64,000 nt of DNA from positions 1-64,000 of the forward strand of contig CACLHR010000005.1 in the NCBI GenBank assembly GCA_902606745.1, read 5' to 3'. Below, in pieces: positions 45,347-54,305 of the stretch. Each line of letters begins with the position of its first letter. Positions within the stretch are counted from its first letter, which is position 1. Origin of the DNA: an uncultured Gammaproteobacteria bacterium (GTDB lineage: Bacteria > Pseudomonadota > Gammaproteobacteria > PS1 > Pseudothioglobaceae). The notes under the pieces are model-generated. The model saw only the letters and a program-made list of their open reading frames with translations, had not been told where the DNA came from and searched no databases. Made by a program: the position numbers and the translations under genes.

Positions 45347-45716
45347 CATTCATGGCGGAAATAAAGAACAAGTAAAACTCTCACAGCAGTTATTTCACTT
45401 CTGTAATGAGAGTTTGTTTTCCAAAAAAGAAAAACCCACTATTGATTTAAGTATTAAAAAAGTCGAAGGTGCTCTTGCTTGGACAGATTATGAGGGTGAT
45501 GGCAAGTTTTTCATTGAAATTGAAGAGTCACTAGATAGAAGAAGATTTATTATTACTTTGTGCCATGAAATGATACATGTCAGACAATTCTTGGCTGGTG
45601 TTGAAGTGAGTGAATTTTCTGCCTATTATTACGAAGAAAGGCTAGCTAATCAGTTTTATGATGAAGAGCTGGCCAACAATTTTGAAGAAAATATTCTTGA
45701 TATTAATGAGGATTAA
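45339..45716 (+). CDS. Small putative zinc metalloprotein with HEMIH motif
   Basis: 125 residues from ATG 45339 (TTG 45324 would add five). TLCHEMIHVRQFL near residue 78 fits HExxH of zinc peptidases; SAYYYEERLANQFYDEE downstream supplies Glu residues that might complete the site. It resembles SprT-like proteins in layout but lacks clear family signatures. Before the trpB2 insertion this gene probably overlapped or abutted folD. No signal peptide is present, so it should be cytosolic. Function unknown. Confidence 0.7.
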   Translation: MLYIHGGNKEQVKLSQQLFHFCNESLFSKKEKPTIDLSIKKVEGALAWTDYEGDGKFFIEIEESLDRRRFIITLCHEMIHVRQFLAGVEVSEFSAYYYEERLANQFYDEELANNFEENILDINED

Positions 45717-45790
45717 GCTAATATCAGACAAATCAATAACCATCATTTCTTCACTTAATTTTTTTTCATTGATTGCATCTACAGCTTCAC

Positions 45791-46879
45791 TTAAGGCATA
45801 AAATCGCTTAATGTTTCGAGAGAAGTGTTTAAATCATAAACTGTATTAGCAGTTATGGTTATGTGCCCAAGTTTGCGTCCCTCACGTTCTGTTTTATTGT
45901 AAAGATGCAGGTGAGCGTTTTTTAAAGTAAGAGCTTTATCGACAGGCCCTTGCTCTCCAATAATATTAATCATAGCGCTATATTCATGCATGCACGATGT
46001 GTTTCCAAGTGTTGTTTCAGTAATAGCCCTTATATGATTTTCAAATTGTGAGGTGCGTGCACCTTCAATAGTCCAATGTCCAGAATTATGAACTCTTGGA
46101 GCCATTTCGTTAACAACTAGGTTATTGTCAGTTTCAAATAATTCAATAGTCAAAACACCAACATGATTCATCTCGTCAAGCAAAGAACGCATATAGGATT
46201 CAGCTTTTTGTTGCAGTTTTGAGCTGATATTTTGTGCAGGCGCAATTGTAAGACGAAGGATACCATTATGGTGTGAGTTTTCTACTAGTGGATAATACTT
46301 ATGAGTGTTATCTACACCACGAACAGCAACAAGTGAGAGCTCTCGTTTAAAGTTTATAAATCCTTCTAATATTGATTCAACACCAGACATGCTTTTCCAA
46401 GCTTGGTCAAGCTGTAAATCTGATTGAATTAGAAATTGGCCTTTACCATCGTAACCATCAGTCGCAGTTTTTAGTATCGCTGGTAGGCCAATTTTTTCAA
46501 CAGCAATTTTTAGCTCTTGTAGGTTGTTTACCATTTGATAAGGGGCACATGGTATGTTGAGTTTATCGAAAAGTAATTTTTCCCTACCTCGATGTTGGGA
46601 GGTGTATAAAGACTTAGCGCTAGGATAAACCATTGTTTTCTGACTGATTTCATTAACAATATTAATAGCCGTATTTTCACTTTCATAGGTAACCACATCA
46701 GAATTTTTAGCAAATTTTTCTATGATTTCTTGACTACCGTTTTGAATGAATGTATTACCTAAAAGTGAAGAGGGGTCTTCCTCAGATGATGCTAAGAAAC
46801 TCATTTGATGACCCAAAGGATAAGCAGACAGGGCTAGCATTCTTCCCAATTGACCAGAACCAAGAACACCAATTTTCAT
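45791..46879 (-). CDS. purK: N5-carboxyaminoimidazole ribonucleotide synthase
   Basis: 362 residues of ATP-grasp fold: IGVLGSGQLGRMLALSAYPLG at the N-terminus, ILKTATDGYDGKGQ near residue 138, EGFINFKRELSLVAVR and NEMAPRVHNSGHWTIEG near 258. It carboxylates AIR using ATP and bicarbonate. purE ends 3 bases upstream, a standard purEK operon. Confidence 0.96.
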   Translation of the reverse strand: MKIGVLGSGQLGRMLALSAYPLGHQMSFLASSEEDPSSLLGNTFIQNGSQEIIEKFAKNSDVVTYESENTAINIVNEISQKTMVYPSAKSLYTSQHRGREKLLFDKLNIPCAPYQMVNNLQELKIAVEKIGLPAILKTATDGYDGKGQFLIQSDLQLDQAWKSMSGVESILEGFINFKRELSLVAVRGVDNTHKYYPLVENSHHNGILRLTIAPAQNISSKLQQKAESYMRSLLDEMNHVGVLTIELFETDNNLVVNEMAPRVHNSGHWTIEGARTSQFENHIRAITETTLGNTSCMHEYSAMINIIGEQGPVDKALTLKNAHLHLYNKTEREGRKLGHITITANTVYDLNTSLETLSDFMP

Positions 46880-46882
46880 AAA

Positions 46883-47371
46883 TTATTTTTTGGGATTAGG
46901 ATTGTTTAGAACTTCTTGCGTTTGTTCAGAGCGAAATTTAGCTACTTTTTCTCTAATTTTATTATTATGATTGCCAACAATTTGAGCAGCTAAAATACCA
47001 GCATTTTTTGCACCAGCTTCGCCAATAGCTAATGTGCCAACTGGAATACCACCAGGCATTTGAACGATTGACAAAAGTGAATCTTTGCCACTTAAGGCGC
47101 GAGATTGGACTGGAACACCAAGAACTGGCACAATTGTTTTGGCAGCAACCATTCCAGGTAAGTGAGCTGAGCCACCAGCACCAGCAATGATTACTTCAAG
47201 TCCTCGATCTTGAGCAGTTTCAGCGTACTCAAACATTAAATCAGGTGTACGGTGAGCTGAGACTACTTTGACTTCATAAGGTACGCCAAATTCTTCCAAC
47301 ATATCTATGGCGTTCTTCATTGTAGGCCAGTCGGACTTTGAGCCCATAATAACACCAACTAATGCACTCAT
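46883..47371 (-). CDS. purE: N5-carboxyaminoimidazole ribonucleotide mutase
   Basis: 162 residues: [29 protein letters not shown] with the catalytic His, [19 protein letters not shown] and [21 protein letters not shown]. This is class I PurE, acting with PurK. The first gene of the purEK pair. Confidence 0.97.
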   Translation of the reverse strand: MSALVGVIMGSKSDWPTMKNAIDMLEEFGVPYEVKVVSAHRTPDLMFEYAETAQDRGLEVIIAGAGGSAHLPGMVAAKTIVPVLGVPVQSRALSGKDSLLSIVQMPGGIPVGTLAIGEAGAKNAGILAAQIVGNHNNKIREKVAKFRSEQTQEVLNNPNPKK

Positions 47372-47438
47372 TAATTACTCAAAAGAAGAGAAAATTAAAT
47401 TATACCAAAACAACATCCTTATTAACCTTGAAACTGAA

Positions 47439-48158
47439 TTACCTGATACTCTTTTTTGATGGTAATTTAAATGTTTTATCTAAAAAAGGTAGGTGACCTG
47501 AACGCAACAAATATGTTTGTGTTTTATTGCTTTTATACCATCCTTCAATTTCGTCAGGAACTAGAGTATCGAGAGTGCCTAAAACAACACTCTTTGGAAT
47601 ATTAATCTTTTTATACAATTCCTGTAGATCTGAATTTAATAAAATATCTAGACCTATATTGAGGGCCTTATCAGTTGAGGGGTATTTTTGTATGGCTTCA
47701 TAGATCTCTAATATTTGAGACTTGTCTTTACTCTGCAGACCAACGAAGCGTTTAAGTGTTTTGGTATTATCATTTTTTAAATTAATCGCGAATTGGTGAA
47801 ATATTTCACTATTTATTCCAAACTTCCAATGCTCATGATTAACCAAGCTCGGTGTGGCGGCTACAAGAATTAAGTGTTCAAGTTGAATTTTATTTGCAAT
47901 ATAAATTGACAATAAGCCTCCTAGGGACCAGCCCAATAGAATGGATTTGTTAGGAATAAATTGAATCAATTCTTCGCACCAACTTTCTAAACCGCCATCG
48001 ACGTCATCACTTCTACCATGCCCTGGTAAATCTATAACAGTAATGCAATAGCTTTTTTTGTATTGTTCTATAAGCTTTTGAAATATATCGCTACTAAAAC
48101 CCCAACCATGTAATAGTACTAAATTTGGACCTTTTCCGATCGTCTTATGCCATAACAT
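47439..48158 (-). CDS. bioH: Pimeloyl-[acyl-carrier protein] methyl ester esterase
   Basis: 239 residues from ATG 48158 (MLWHKTIGKG); a longer reading to 48266 lies inside bioF and is rejected. Alpha/beta-hydrolase: LLHGWGFSSD oxyanion loop, LPGHGRSD, nucleophile LLGWSLGG (Ser near 77), Asp in GTLDTLVPD and His in LRSGHLPFLDK. BioH removes the methyl group to release pimeloyl-ACP for biotin synthesis. It overlaps bioF by 14 bases, supporting this role. Biotin is needed by OadA in this window. Confidence 0.88.
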   Translation of the reverse strand: MLWHKTIGKGPNLVLLHGWGFSSDIFQKLIEQYKKSYCITVIDLPGHGRSDDVDGGLESWCEELIQFIPNKSILLGWSLGGLLSIYIANKIQLEHLILVAATPSLVNHEHWKFGINSEIFHQFAINLKNDNTKTLKRFVGLQSKDKSQILEIYEAIQKYPSTDKALNIGLDILLNSDLQELYKKINIPKSVVLGTLDTLVPDEIEGWYKSNKTQTYLLRSGHLPFLDKTFKLPSKKSIR

Positions 48159-49254
48159 CTTTGACCTTTTGGAGAAGAGATTCAATCTGCGAAAAGCTAT
48201 GATTGGCAGACAATGTGAAACGCAGACGGGCAGTATTTGGAGGGACTGTTGGTGGGCGTATTGCACTCACAAAATAACCTGCCTCAAAAAGTTTATTGCT
48301 CAAGCTTAAGGCCTTATTACTGGAACCAATAATTAGTGGCTGGATGGGGCCTTCAGAAGGCTCAAAATGCAGGTCTAAAGTTTCAGCACAATTTTTAAAA
48401 TAATTTATATTACTAAATAGTTTTTCTTTTTGTTCGCCTTTTTTAATTAATTCTAAACTTTTAAGTATGGCAACGCACATGCTTGGAGAAATTGCTGTGG
48501 TATAAATATAGGGACGAGATTTTTGAATTAAAAATTCAATCAAATCGCTACTTCCAGAAACAAAAGCACCCATTACACCTGCTGCTTTTCCTAAGGTTGC
48601 CATATAGATTGAGTGATCAGGAATAGTTGATTCAAAAATACCAAAGCCATGAGCATCATCTTGCATCAAAAGAGCGCCAGATTGTGCGGAAATTGTTTTA
48701 ATTCCATCTATATTTGCTCTGTCTCCGTCCATACTGAAAACGTTATCAGTGACTACTAAGCCAGTACCAGCTTGTTTTTTTAGCTTTTTTTTAAGCGATT
48801 CAAGGTTGTTATGCAGATATCGTTGAACAGGTAAACCAATCAATCGATTGCCATCAATCAAAGATGCGTGATTTAATTTATCCTGCAGCACCCAGTCAAT
48901 TTCATCCCTTAGTGCAGAAAAAACACCCAGATTTGCGCTATATCCAGACGAAAATAAAAGAGCTCTTTCTTGACCAGTATCTTGTGCTAAAGCTTCTTCA
49001 AGTTTATGATGAGATTCTGAGTGCCCACTCACTAGGTGGGAGGCGCCTGAACCAACACCGTAACGATTCACTCCTTCAATCAAGGCCTCTTTAATTTGTG
49101 GATGGTTTGCGAGTGATAGGTAGTCATTAGAACAAAAATTTATTATCTTCTGGTCATCAATTACCATTTCAGTGCTTTGTTCACTTTGAGCAATTTTTCT
49201 CAAGCGCAATAGATTATTCTGCTCAATGACACTGATTTTTTTTGAGAAATTCAT
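48145..49254 (-). CDS. bioF: 8-amino-7-oxononanoate synthase
   Basis: 369 residues, PLP-dependent. NFCSNDYLSLANHP, YGVGSGASHLVSGHSESHHKLEE and MQDDAHGFGIF (PLP Asp/His) are present; the Schiff-base Lys is in YMATLGKAAGVMGAF near 229. It condenses pimeloyl-ACP and alanine, the first committed biotin step. bioH follows with overlap; bioB, bioC, bioA and bioD are not in the window. Confidence 0.93.
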   Translation of the reverse strand: MNFSKKISVIEQNNLLRLRKIAQSEQSTEMVIDDQKIINFCSNDYLSLANHPQIKEALIEGVNRYGVGSGASHLVSGHSESHHKLEEALAQDTGQERALLFSSGYSANLGVFSALRDEIDWVLQDKLNHASLIDGNRLIGLPVQRYLHNNLESLKKKLKKQAGTGLVVTDNVFSMDGDRANIDGIKTISAQSGALLMQDDAHGFGIFESTIPDHSIYMATLGKAAGVMGAFVSGSSDLIEFLIQKSRPYIYTTAISPSMCVAILKSLELIKKGEQKEKLFSNINYFKNCAETLDLHFEPSEGPIQPLIIGSSNKALSLSNKLFEAGYFVSAIRPPTVPPNTARLRFTLSANHSFSQIESLLQKVKDVMA

Positions 49255-49272
49255 GGTATTACTGTTATAGAA

Positions 49273-50073
49273 CTATATTAGGTTTTCCATTGGTGAAGAT
49301 GCACTAGCATAAGCTTTCTTCATCATTCTACCTGCAAGATAGGATTCACGTCCAGCTATAACAGCGTGTTTCATGGCGTTCGCCATTAACAGTGGATTAT
49401 TTGCATTTGCAATTGCTGAATTCATTAATACGCCATCACAACCCAGCTCCATAGCCTTGGCGGCATCACTGGCACAGCCAATGCCAGCATCAACCAGAAC
49501 AGGAACATTGGATTGTTCCTTGATGAGTTTAATATTGTATGGGTTAGAGATACCTTGACCTGAACCTATAAGCGAGGCAAGGGGCATCACTGCACAACAA
49601 CCAATAGCTTCAAGCTCTTTTGCAACGATAGGATCATCCGAAGTATAAACCATTACATCAAAACCATCTTTGATAAGAGTTTTAGCAGCATCAATTGTTT
49701 CAACAATGTTAGGGTAAAGTGTTTTTTCATCTCCTAGCACTTCTAACTTAACAAGATTGCGGCCATCAAGTAACTCTCTGGCTAATTGACATGTTCTGAC
49801 AGCATCTTTGGCATTGTAACAACCAGCTGTATTTGGAAGGATTGTATATTTTTCAGGCGAAATGACATCAAGAAGGCTTTCATTGTTTGGATTTTGACCA
49901 ATGTTAGTTCGGCGAATTGCCACAGTGATAATCTCAGAGCCAGATTTTTCAGTTGCTAATCTTGTTTCCTCAAGGTCTTTGTATTTTCCAGAGCCAACAA
50001 GTAATCTTGAGTTAAAAGTTCTACCTGCAATTGTGAATGGAGTGTCTTTTTTCATAGCATAATAAGATACCAT
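49273..50073 (-). CDS. thiG: Thiazole synthase
   Basis: 266 residues from 50073 (an ATG at 50055 giving [12 protein letters not shown] is also plausible). TIM-barrel Thi[15 protein letters not shown], Schiff-base lysine in [27 protein letters not shown] and [28 protein letters not shown]. It builds thiazole phosphate from DXP, dehydroglycine and ThiS thiocarboxylate. thiS is far away at 7422. bioF starts 18 bases downstream. Confidence 0.95.
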   Translation of the reverse strand: MVSYYAMKKDTPFTIAGRTFNSRLLVGSGKYKDLEETRLATEKSGSEIITVAIRRTNIGQNPNNESLLDVISPEKYTILPNTAGCYNAKDAVRTCQLARELLDGRNLVKLEVLGDEKTLYPNIVETIDAAKTLIKDGFDVMVYTSDDPIVAKELEAIGCCAVMPLASLIGSGQGISNPYNIKLIKEQSNVPVLVDAGIGCASDAAKAMELGCDGVLMNSAIANANNPLLMANAMKHAVIAGRESYLAGRMMKKAYASASSPMENLI

Positions 50074-50210
50074 GAGCTGTCATTGATATTACTTAATTGC
50101 TCAGTAATCTATTCAAGTTTAAATGAATTATTTACTCGTAGCAAAATTTCATCTAATAGATGTTAAACTGAGATTTATATTATTAATGAAAATTAGTTTA
50201 ACGAAATATC

Positions 50211-50840
50211 ATGCCTCTAAATGCAATTGAACACCCATTATTAGCTCATAAACTGGCATTACTGAGAAAAGAGGGCATAAGTACCAAGCAGTTTCGAGAA
50301 CTTGCGAATGAAGTGGCAAGTCTATTAACGTATGAAGCGACTAGAGATTTGCCCTTAAAGGAATGTGAAATCAATGGTTGGCAAGGCGAACCTATAAAAG
50401 CAAAAATGTTGACTGGCAAAAAACTAACTATAGTGCCTATACTTAGAGCTGGTCTAGGAATGTTGGACGGAGTGTTAACTCTTGTACCCAATGCCAAAGT
50501 AAGTGTTGTGGGACTCTATAGAGATGAAGAGACACTAAATCCGGTAGCATACTTTGACAAAATTATCACTAATGTAGATGAACGAACAGCTCTAATTATT
50601 GATCCAATGCTTGCAACTGGTGGAACTTTACTGGCAACTATTGATTTGCTTAAACAAAAAGGCTGTAAAAAAATTATAGGGTTATTTTTGGTTGCCTCAC
50701 CTGAAGGTTTGAAAAGAGTTACGGAATTACATCCTGAGGTTGATCTCTTTATTGCTGCCATAGACGAATCATTAAATGACAAGGGATATATACTTCCTGG
50801 TTTAGGTGATGCTGGCGATAAGATTTTTGGTACCAAGTAG
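50211..50840 (+). CDS. upp: Uracil phosphoribosyltransferase
   Basis: 209 residues: [15 protein letters not shown] at the N-terminus, [14 protein letters not shown], the PRPP motif [14 protein letters not shown] near 128, and a DEKGYI-like [20 protein letters not shown] end that binds uracil. It salvages uracil to UMP. It converges with the GST gene. Confidence 0.96.
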   Translation: MPLNAIEHPLLAHKLALLRKEGISTKQFRELANEVASLLTYEATRDLPLKECEINGWQGEPIKAKMLTGKKLTIVPILRAGLGMLDGVLTLVPNAKVSVVGLYRDEETLNPVAYFDKIITNVDERTALIIDPMLATGGTLLATIDLLKQKGCKKIIGLFLVASPEGLKRVTELHPEVDLFIAAIDESLNDKGYILPGLGDAGDKIFGTK

Positions 50841-50854
50841 CTAGTTATACTTTT

Positions 50855-51547
50855 TTATATACTGTCTGGCACGTCAAAAGCATACTCATCATTTGAAGTT
50901 TTTTCGTGAGCATAAGTCTTTATTTTCCATTCTCTGACGTGTGGATTTTGACTGACTTCGTTATATAACTTTTTTAGTCTTTTAAAAGGGTTAATAACTC
51001 CTGGAGGAATATCATCAAGAACTCCTGAAGCAATCCAACCTAAAAGACCCCAAACTGCAATATCAGCGACAGACATCTTACCTCCAACAAACCAATTTGA
51101 ATTATTTGCATTTAAAATATCTTCTAAATATCCAAAGTAATTTGGTAAGTCTTTATTAGTCAACTCTTCCCTCATTACTCTTTTTTTAATTGGATCATTT
51201 TCTCGCATTGAAGGATTTAAAAGCTCATTTATGTCAGTAACTGTATCAATGATTTGATCTACTTTGCCAGCCTCAATAATATCTTCAGGATACATGCCAC
51301 TTAGTTTGCCGCATATTCTAGCAATACCACCTGTTTGTGCTATACTTTGACCATTGATAACTAGCACTGGTAATTGATTGAAAGGAATTAATGTGCCATC
51401 CATTAATTTCCCATTTTCTTGAAGGTAGCTAAACTCAGCACTATTAATTCTTAAATCATCAAACTTTACATCTGCAATAAATAAAGCTAATCTTGCTACT
51501 TCTGCTCGCCAAAAAGGTAAATCCAAATATATAATTTTTAAGTCCAC
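50855..51547 (-). CDS. Glutathione S-transferase family protein
   Basis: 230 residues. An N-terminal thioredoxin-like domain (IIYLDLPFWRAEVARLAL; LPVLVINGQSIAQTGGIARI, where the cis-Pro and GSH-binding Gln-Thr lie) and a helical C-terminal domain with the FVGGKMSVADIAVWGLLGWI fold motif. The YxxxxxRAExxR start resembles sigma-class GSTs. Substrate unknown. It borders the tRNA-Ser mini-island on the chromosome side. Confidence 0.88.
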   Translation of the reverse strand: MDLKIIYLDLPFWRAEVARLALFIADVKFDDLRINSAEFSYLQENGKLMDGTLIPFNQLPVLVINGQSIAQTGGIARICGKLSGMYPEDIIEAGKVDQIIDTVTDINELLNPSMRENDPIKKRVMREELTNKDLPNYFGYLEDILNANNSNWFVGGKMSVADIAVWGLLGWIASGVLDDIPPGVINPFKRLKKLYNEVSQNPHVREWKIKTYAHEKTSNDEYAFDVPDSI

Positions 51548-51615
51548 TAGTTCTTCTCCAGATTATCAATATAGTTTTGAAAGAATTTTAAACCAAAAAT
51601 TAAAGATTTAGAAGT

Positions 51616-51646
51616 TGTATGGCGGAGAGAGGGATTCGAACCCTCG
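51616..51646 (-). repeat. Displaced tRNA-Ser 3' end (att-like fragment)
   Basis: This 31-base stretch matches 54131-54163 except for a 2-base GA deletion. It covers the T arm, 3' acceptor strand, CCA and four bases beyond. The upstream tRNA parts are absent, so it is not a tRNA gene. It marks the far end of an insertion at tRNA-Ser(GCT). Confidence 0.85.
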
Positions 51647-51682
51647 CACGATGTTGTATTAATAGGGTTTATAGAGCCAATA

Positions 51683-51741
51683 GTGCATTAATCGTGCATT
51701 AATTAGATTAATCATGCACTAATCAGTCCTATTTTTTGCAC
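51683..51741 (+). repeat. Cluster of GTGCATTAAT-type repeats, possible integrase arm sites
   Basis: GTGCATTAAT occurs at 51683-51692 and 51694-51703, a variant ATGCACTAAT at 51714-51723, and TTGCACTAT near 51737. Short direct repeats just inside an att fragment resemble arm-type sites of tyrosine recombinases. No integrase gene remains nearby. Confidence 0.5.
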
Positions 51742-51834
51742 TATAAAAAAATAAAGCCCATGGCTAGAGTTTGATACAATTGTCAGCATTTATTCAGCTT
51801 TACTGGCTTTACTTTTTTTGGTAACTTAATACTT

Positions 51835-52821
51835 ATGTCAGTTATATCTGTTCCCCCATCAAGATTTAGCCCGTCTGAAGCCCACCAAATAGCAAAAACT
51901 TTATACGGTTTTGAAGTCTCAGTTAAAGTCTTGGATAGTGAGCGAGATCAGAATTTTTATTTGAAACGTGAAGATGGCAAGGAATTTGTATTAAAGATTT
52001 CAAATCCGGCGGAGGATGTTGAGCTCATTAAGTTACAGGCCGCTAGTTTGAAGCATATCGCCAACTTTGATTCTTCCATACAAGTACCAAGTACGATTCA
52101 GACTGTAGGTGGTAAATTTATTAGTCGTCATAATGACTGTTTTATTAGGCTACAATCTTTTTTAGCAGGACACTTTATAAAGGACATTGAGAATCCTGAG
52201 TCTTTCTTATTGGAAGAATTTGGCGCATTTCTGGGTAAGTTGGACGTTGCTTTTCGAGAGTTTGGTTATCCGGATTTAAAGCGTAAATGGATATGGGATG
52301 TTAGAAATATTGACTTTTTGAAAAGTCATTTAGACTATATTGAGAGTGAGTCTGATAAAGCTGTAGTGCGTCATTTTATTGCAAATTATCAGTTAAACAT
52401 TGTGCCGAATGAAAAATATTTACGCACCCAGTATATTCATAATGATGGCAATGATTACAATGTACTTCTAAATGACAATGGCCACATATCTGGCGTTATT
52501 GATTTTGGTGATATGGCGCATACTTTTTTAGCAAGCGAATTAGCGGTTGCCATCACTTATCTTATTCTAGAAGAAGCAGAGCCTGAGACGAAGATCAAGT
52601 CGGTTGTGCAGGGATTTCAATCAGTTTATCCATTAAGAGACGAAGAAATTGAGTCACTCATTCATCTTGTTTGTGTACGTGCATGTTTTAGCGTGGTAAC
52701 AGCGAACTACCGAAAAAAACTATTTCCTGAAAACAAGTATATTTCTGTTACTGAGCCATACGCATGGACATTTCTGAAAAATTTTGCTGACAAAGAATTA
52801 AGTAATTTTAAAATATATTAA
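51835..52821 (+). CDS. APH-family kinase, hydroxylysine/ethanolamine kinase-like
   Basis: 328 residues of aminoglycoside phosphotransferase/choline kinase fold. A nucleotide-binding lobe contains NFYLKREDGKEFVLKIS with the ATP Lys. The catalytic loop is YIHNDGNDYNVLL near 201 (HxDxxxxN) and the metal Asp is in GVIDFGDM near 221. It is followed 3 bases later by a class III PLP enzyme. This pairing matches systems where a hydroxylysine or ethanolamine kinase feeds an ammoniophospholyase, in animals as separate proteins and in many bacteria as one fusion protein. The substrate is inferred. Confidence 0.82.
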   Translation: MSVISVPPSRFSPSEAHQIAKTLYGFEVSVKVLDSERDQNFYLKREDGKEFVLKISNPAEDVELIKLQAASLKHIANFDSSIQVPSTIQTVGGKFISRHNDCFIRLQSFLAGHFIKDIENPESFLLEEFGAFLGKLDVAFREFGYPDLKRKWIWDVRNIDFLKSHLDYIESESDKAVVRHFIANYQLNIVPNEKYLRTQYIHNDGNDYNVLLNDNGHISGVIDFGDMAHTFLASELAVAITYLILEEAEPETKIKSVVQGFQSVYPLRDEEIESLIHLVCVRACFSVVTANYRKKLFPENKYISVTEPYAWTFLKNFADKELSNFKIY

Positions 52822-52824
52822 AAA

Positions 52825-54096
52825 GTGCAATCCAAAAAAAATACATTGAAGTTGAGAAAAAAACACCTGGGTCCGTCACTCTCTCTGGCTTATTCAGAGC
52901 CACTAAAAATACTCAGGGGGAAGGGGCAATATTTGTATGATGAAAAAGGCAAGGAGTATTTAGATTGTGTTAATAATATAAGTCATGTTGGGCATTGCCA
53001 TCCTGCTGTTATTCAGGCGGCTCACGAGCAGAATCAACTATTAAATACTAACACTCGCTACCTGCATGATAATATTGTTGAGTTGGCTGAGAAGCTTTGC
53101 AGAAAATTACCCAAACCCTTATCCATTTGTCATTTTGTAAATTCGGGTAGTGAGGCGAATGAGCTGGCTTTAAGAATGGCCAGAGCATATACGGGCAATG
53201 ATAGCACAATTGTCCTAGATCACGCCTACCACGGAAACACCGACTCTCTAATCAATATCAGTCCTTATAAATTTAATAGTAAGGGTGGGCAGGGAAAGTC
53301 AAAACATGTTGAAGTTGTTCCGATGCCAGACTTATTCAGGGGTGAATTTAATAACCCAAAAACGGCGGGGAAACAATATGCCCAAGCGGTTCAGGAAGCA
53401 ATTAATAAGCACGGTGGGGGTTCAACCTTTATGGCTGAATCGATGTTAGGTTGTGGTGGGCAAATCCCGTTACCAAATGATTTTTTAGCGGAGTCGTATA
53501 AATGGATAAGGGCGTCCTCTGGAGTTTGTATCAGTGATGAGGTTCAGGTGGGTTTGGGCAGAGTGGGCTCTGCCTATTGGGGGTTTGAGGCACAAGAAGT
53601 CATCCCGGACATCGTCACAATTGGCAAACCGCTGGGTAACGGCCACCCTATAGCAGCTGTTGTGACCACAGCTGAAATAGCAAGCTTCTTTAATAATGGC
53701 ATGGAGTATTTCAATTCTTTTGGTGGTAACCCAGTTTCTTGTGCAATTGGACTCTCTGTTCTCAATGTAATCGAACAGGAGGGGTTGCAGCAGAATGCCC
53801 TAAATGTAGGAAATTATTTGTTCTCAGAGTTGTGTTTATTAAAAGATAAATTTTCATTGATTGGCGATGTTCGAGGCGCTGGATTATTTATTGGAATCGA
53901 ATTGGTTGAAGACAGAAAAACTCTGAAACCGGCAACAGAAAAGGCAAAGTTGATTACTGATAAAATGAAAGAACTTGGCATACTTCTCAGTACTGATGGG
54001 CCACATAATAATGTTATTAAAATTAAACCTCCTTTGGTCTTTACTCAGGACAATGCAAAGTTGTTGGTGGATTCATTGTCAAAGTTATTAGCCTAG
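52825..54096 (+). CDS. Class III PLP enzyme, phospho-lyase-like (AGXT2L/ETNPPL group)
   Basis: 423 residues from GTG 52825. Class III aminotransferase fold: [15 protein letters not shown] near residue 46, [36 protein letters not shown] (PLP Asp) and Schiff-base Lys in [12 protein letters not shown] near 271. VNNIxHVGHxHP is typical of the AGXT2-like phospho-lyases, which remove ammonia and phosphate from phosphoethanolamine or 5-phosphohydroxylysine. With the kinase gene it would form a two-step degradation module. An ordinary aminotransferase is the alternative. Confidence 0.83.
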   Translation: MQSKKNTLKLRKKHLGPSLSLAYSEPLKILRGKGQYLYDEKGKEYLDCVNNISHVGHCHPAVIQAAHEQNQLLNTNTRYLHDNIVELAEKLCRKLPKPLSICHFVNSGSEANELALRMARAYTGNDSTIVLDHAYHGNTDSLINISPYKFNSKGGQGKSKHVEVVPMPDLFRGEFNNPKTAGKQYAQAVQEAINKHGGGSTFMAESMLGCGGQIPLPNDFLAESYKWIRASSGVCISDEVQVGLGRVGSAYWGFEAQEVIPDIVTIGKPLGNGHPIAAVVTTAEIASFFNNGMEYFNSFGGNPVSCAIGLSVLNVIEQEGLQQNALNVGNYLFSELCLLKDKFSLIGDVRGAGLFIGIELVEDRKTLKPATEKAKLITDKMKELGILLSTDGPHNNVIKIKPPLVFTQDNAKLLVDSLSKLLA

Positions 54097-54130
54097 CATT
54101 TGATAAATCTTATACTATTGGAATGGGAGA

Positions 54131-54163
54131 TGTATGGCGGAGAGAGAGGGATTCGAACCCTCG
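54131..54163 (-). repeat. Intact att-like copy within tRNA-Ser 3' end
   Basis: 33 bases at the 3' end of tRNA-Ser and four bases beyond, matching 51616-51646 with a 2-base indel. Together they bound a 2.5-kb segment. Confidence 0.85.
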
Positions 54164-54227
54164 ATAGGAGTTAAAGCCTATACTCCCTTAGCAGGGGAGC
54201 GCCTTCAGCCAGCTCGGCCATCTCTCC
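54135..54227 (-). tRNA. tRNA-Ser (anticodon GCT)
   Basis: 93 bases including encoded CCA. The acceptor GGAGAGA pairs with TCTCTCC. The D arm is TGGCCGAGCTGGCTGAAGGC, the anticodon stem CTCCC/GGGAG holds CTGCTAA with anticodon GCT. The long variable arm GTATAGGCTTTAACTCCTATC and a T arm with GGTTCGAATCC are typical of tRNA-Ser. Its 3' end is duplicated at 51616. Confidence 0.95.
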
Positions 54228-54305
54228 GAAGAAGGCATATTATACTGGATTTATTTTAGATGAGTATTTGAGTAAGTTTATAGACTTATCAAATCAATCC
54301 ATACG

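Larger units (their letters stand above)
51548..51834. other. Gene-free gap of 287 bases holding att-like sequences
   Basis: Contains no supported reading frame. It holds the displaced tRNA-Ser 3' fragment at 51616-51646 and the short-repeat cluster at 51683-51741, listed separately. The remainder (51742-51834) is AT-rich upstream sequence of the kinase gene. Confidence 0.6.

Noticed and set aside
48159-48266. N-terminal extension of BioH
   Set aside because: These codons lie within bioF on the same strand and precede the normal BioH start MLWHKTIGKG; no homology to the family.
51616-51720. A second tRNA-Ser gene
   Set aside because: Only the T arm and 3' acceptor strand are present; no matching 5' acceptor, D arm or anticodon arm lies in the following 100 bases.
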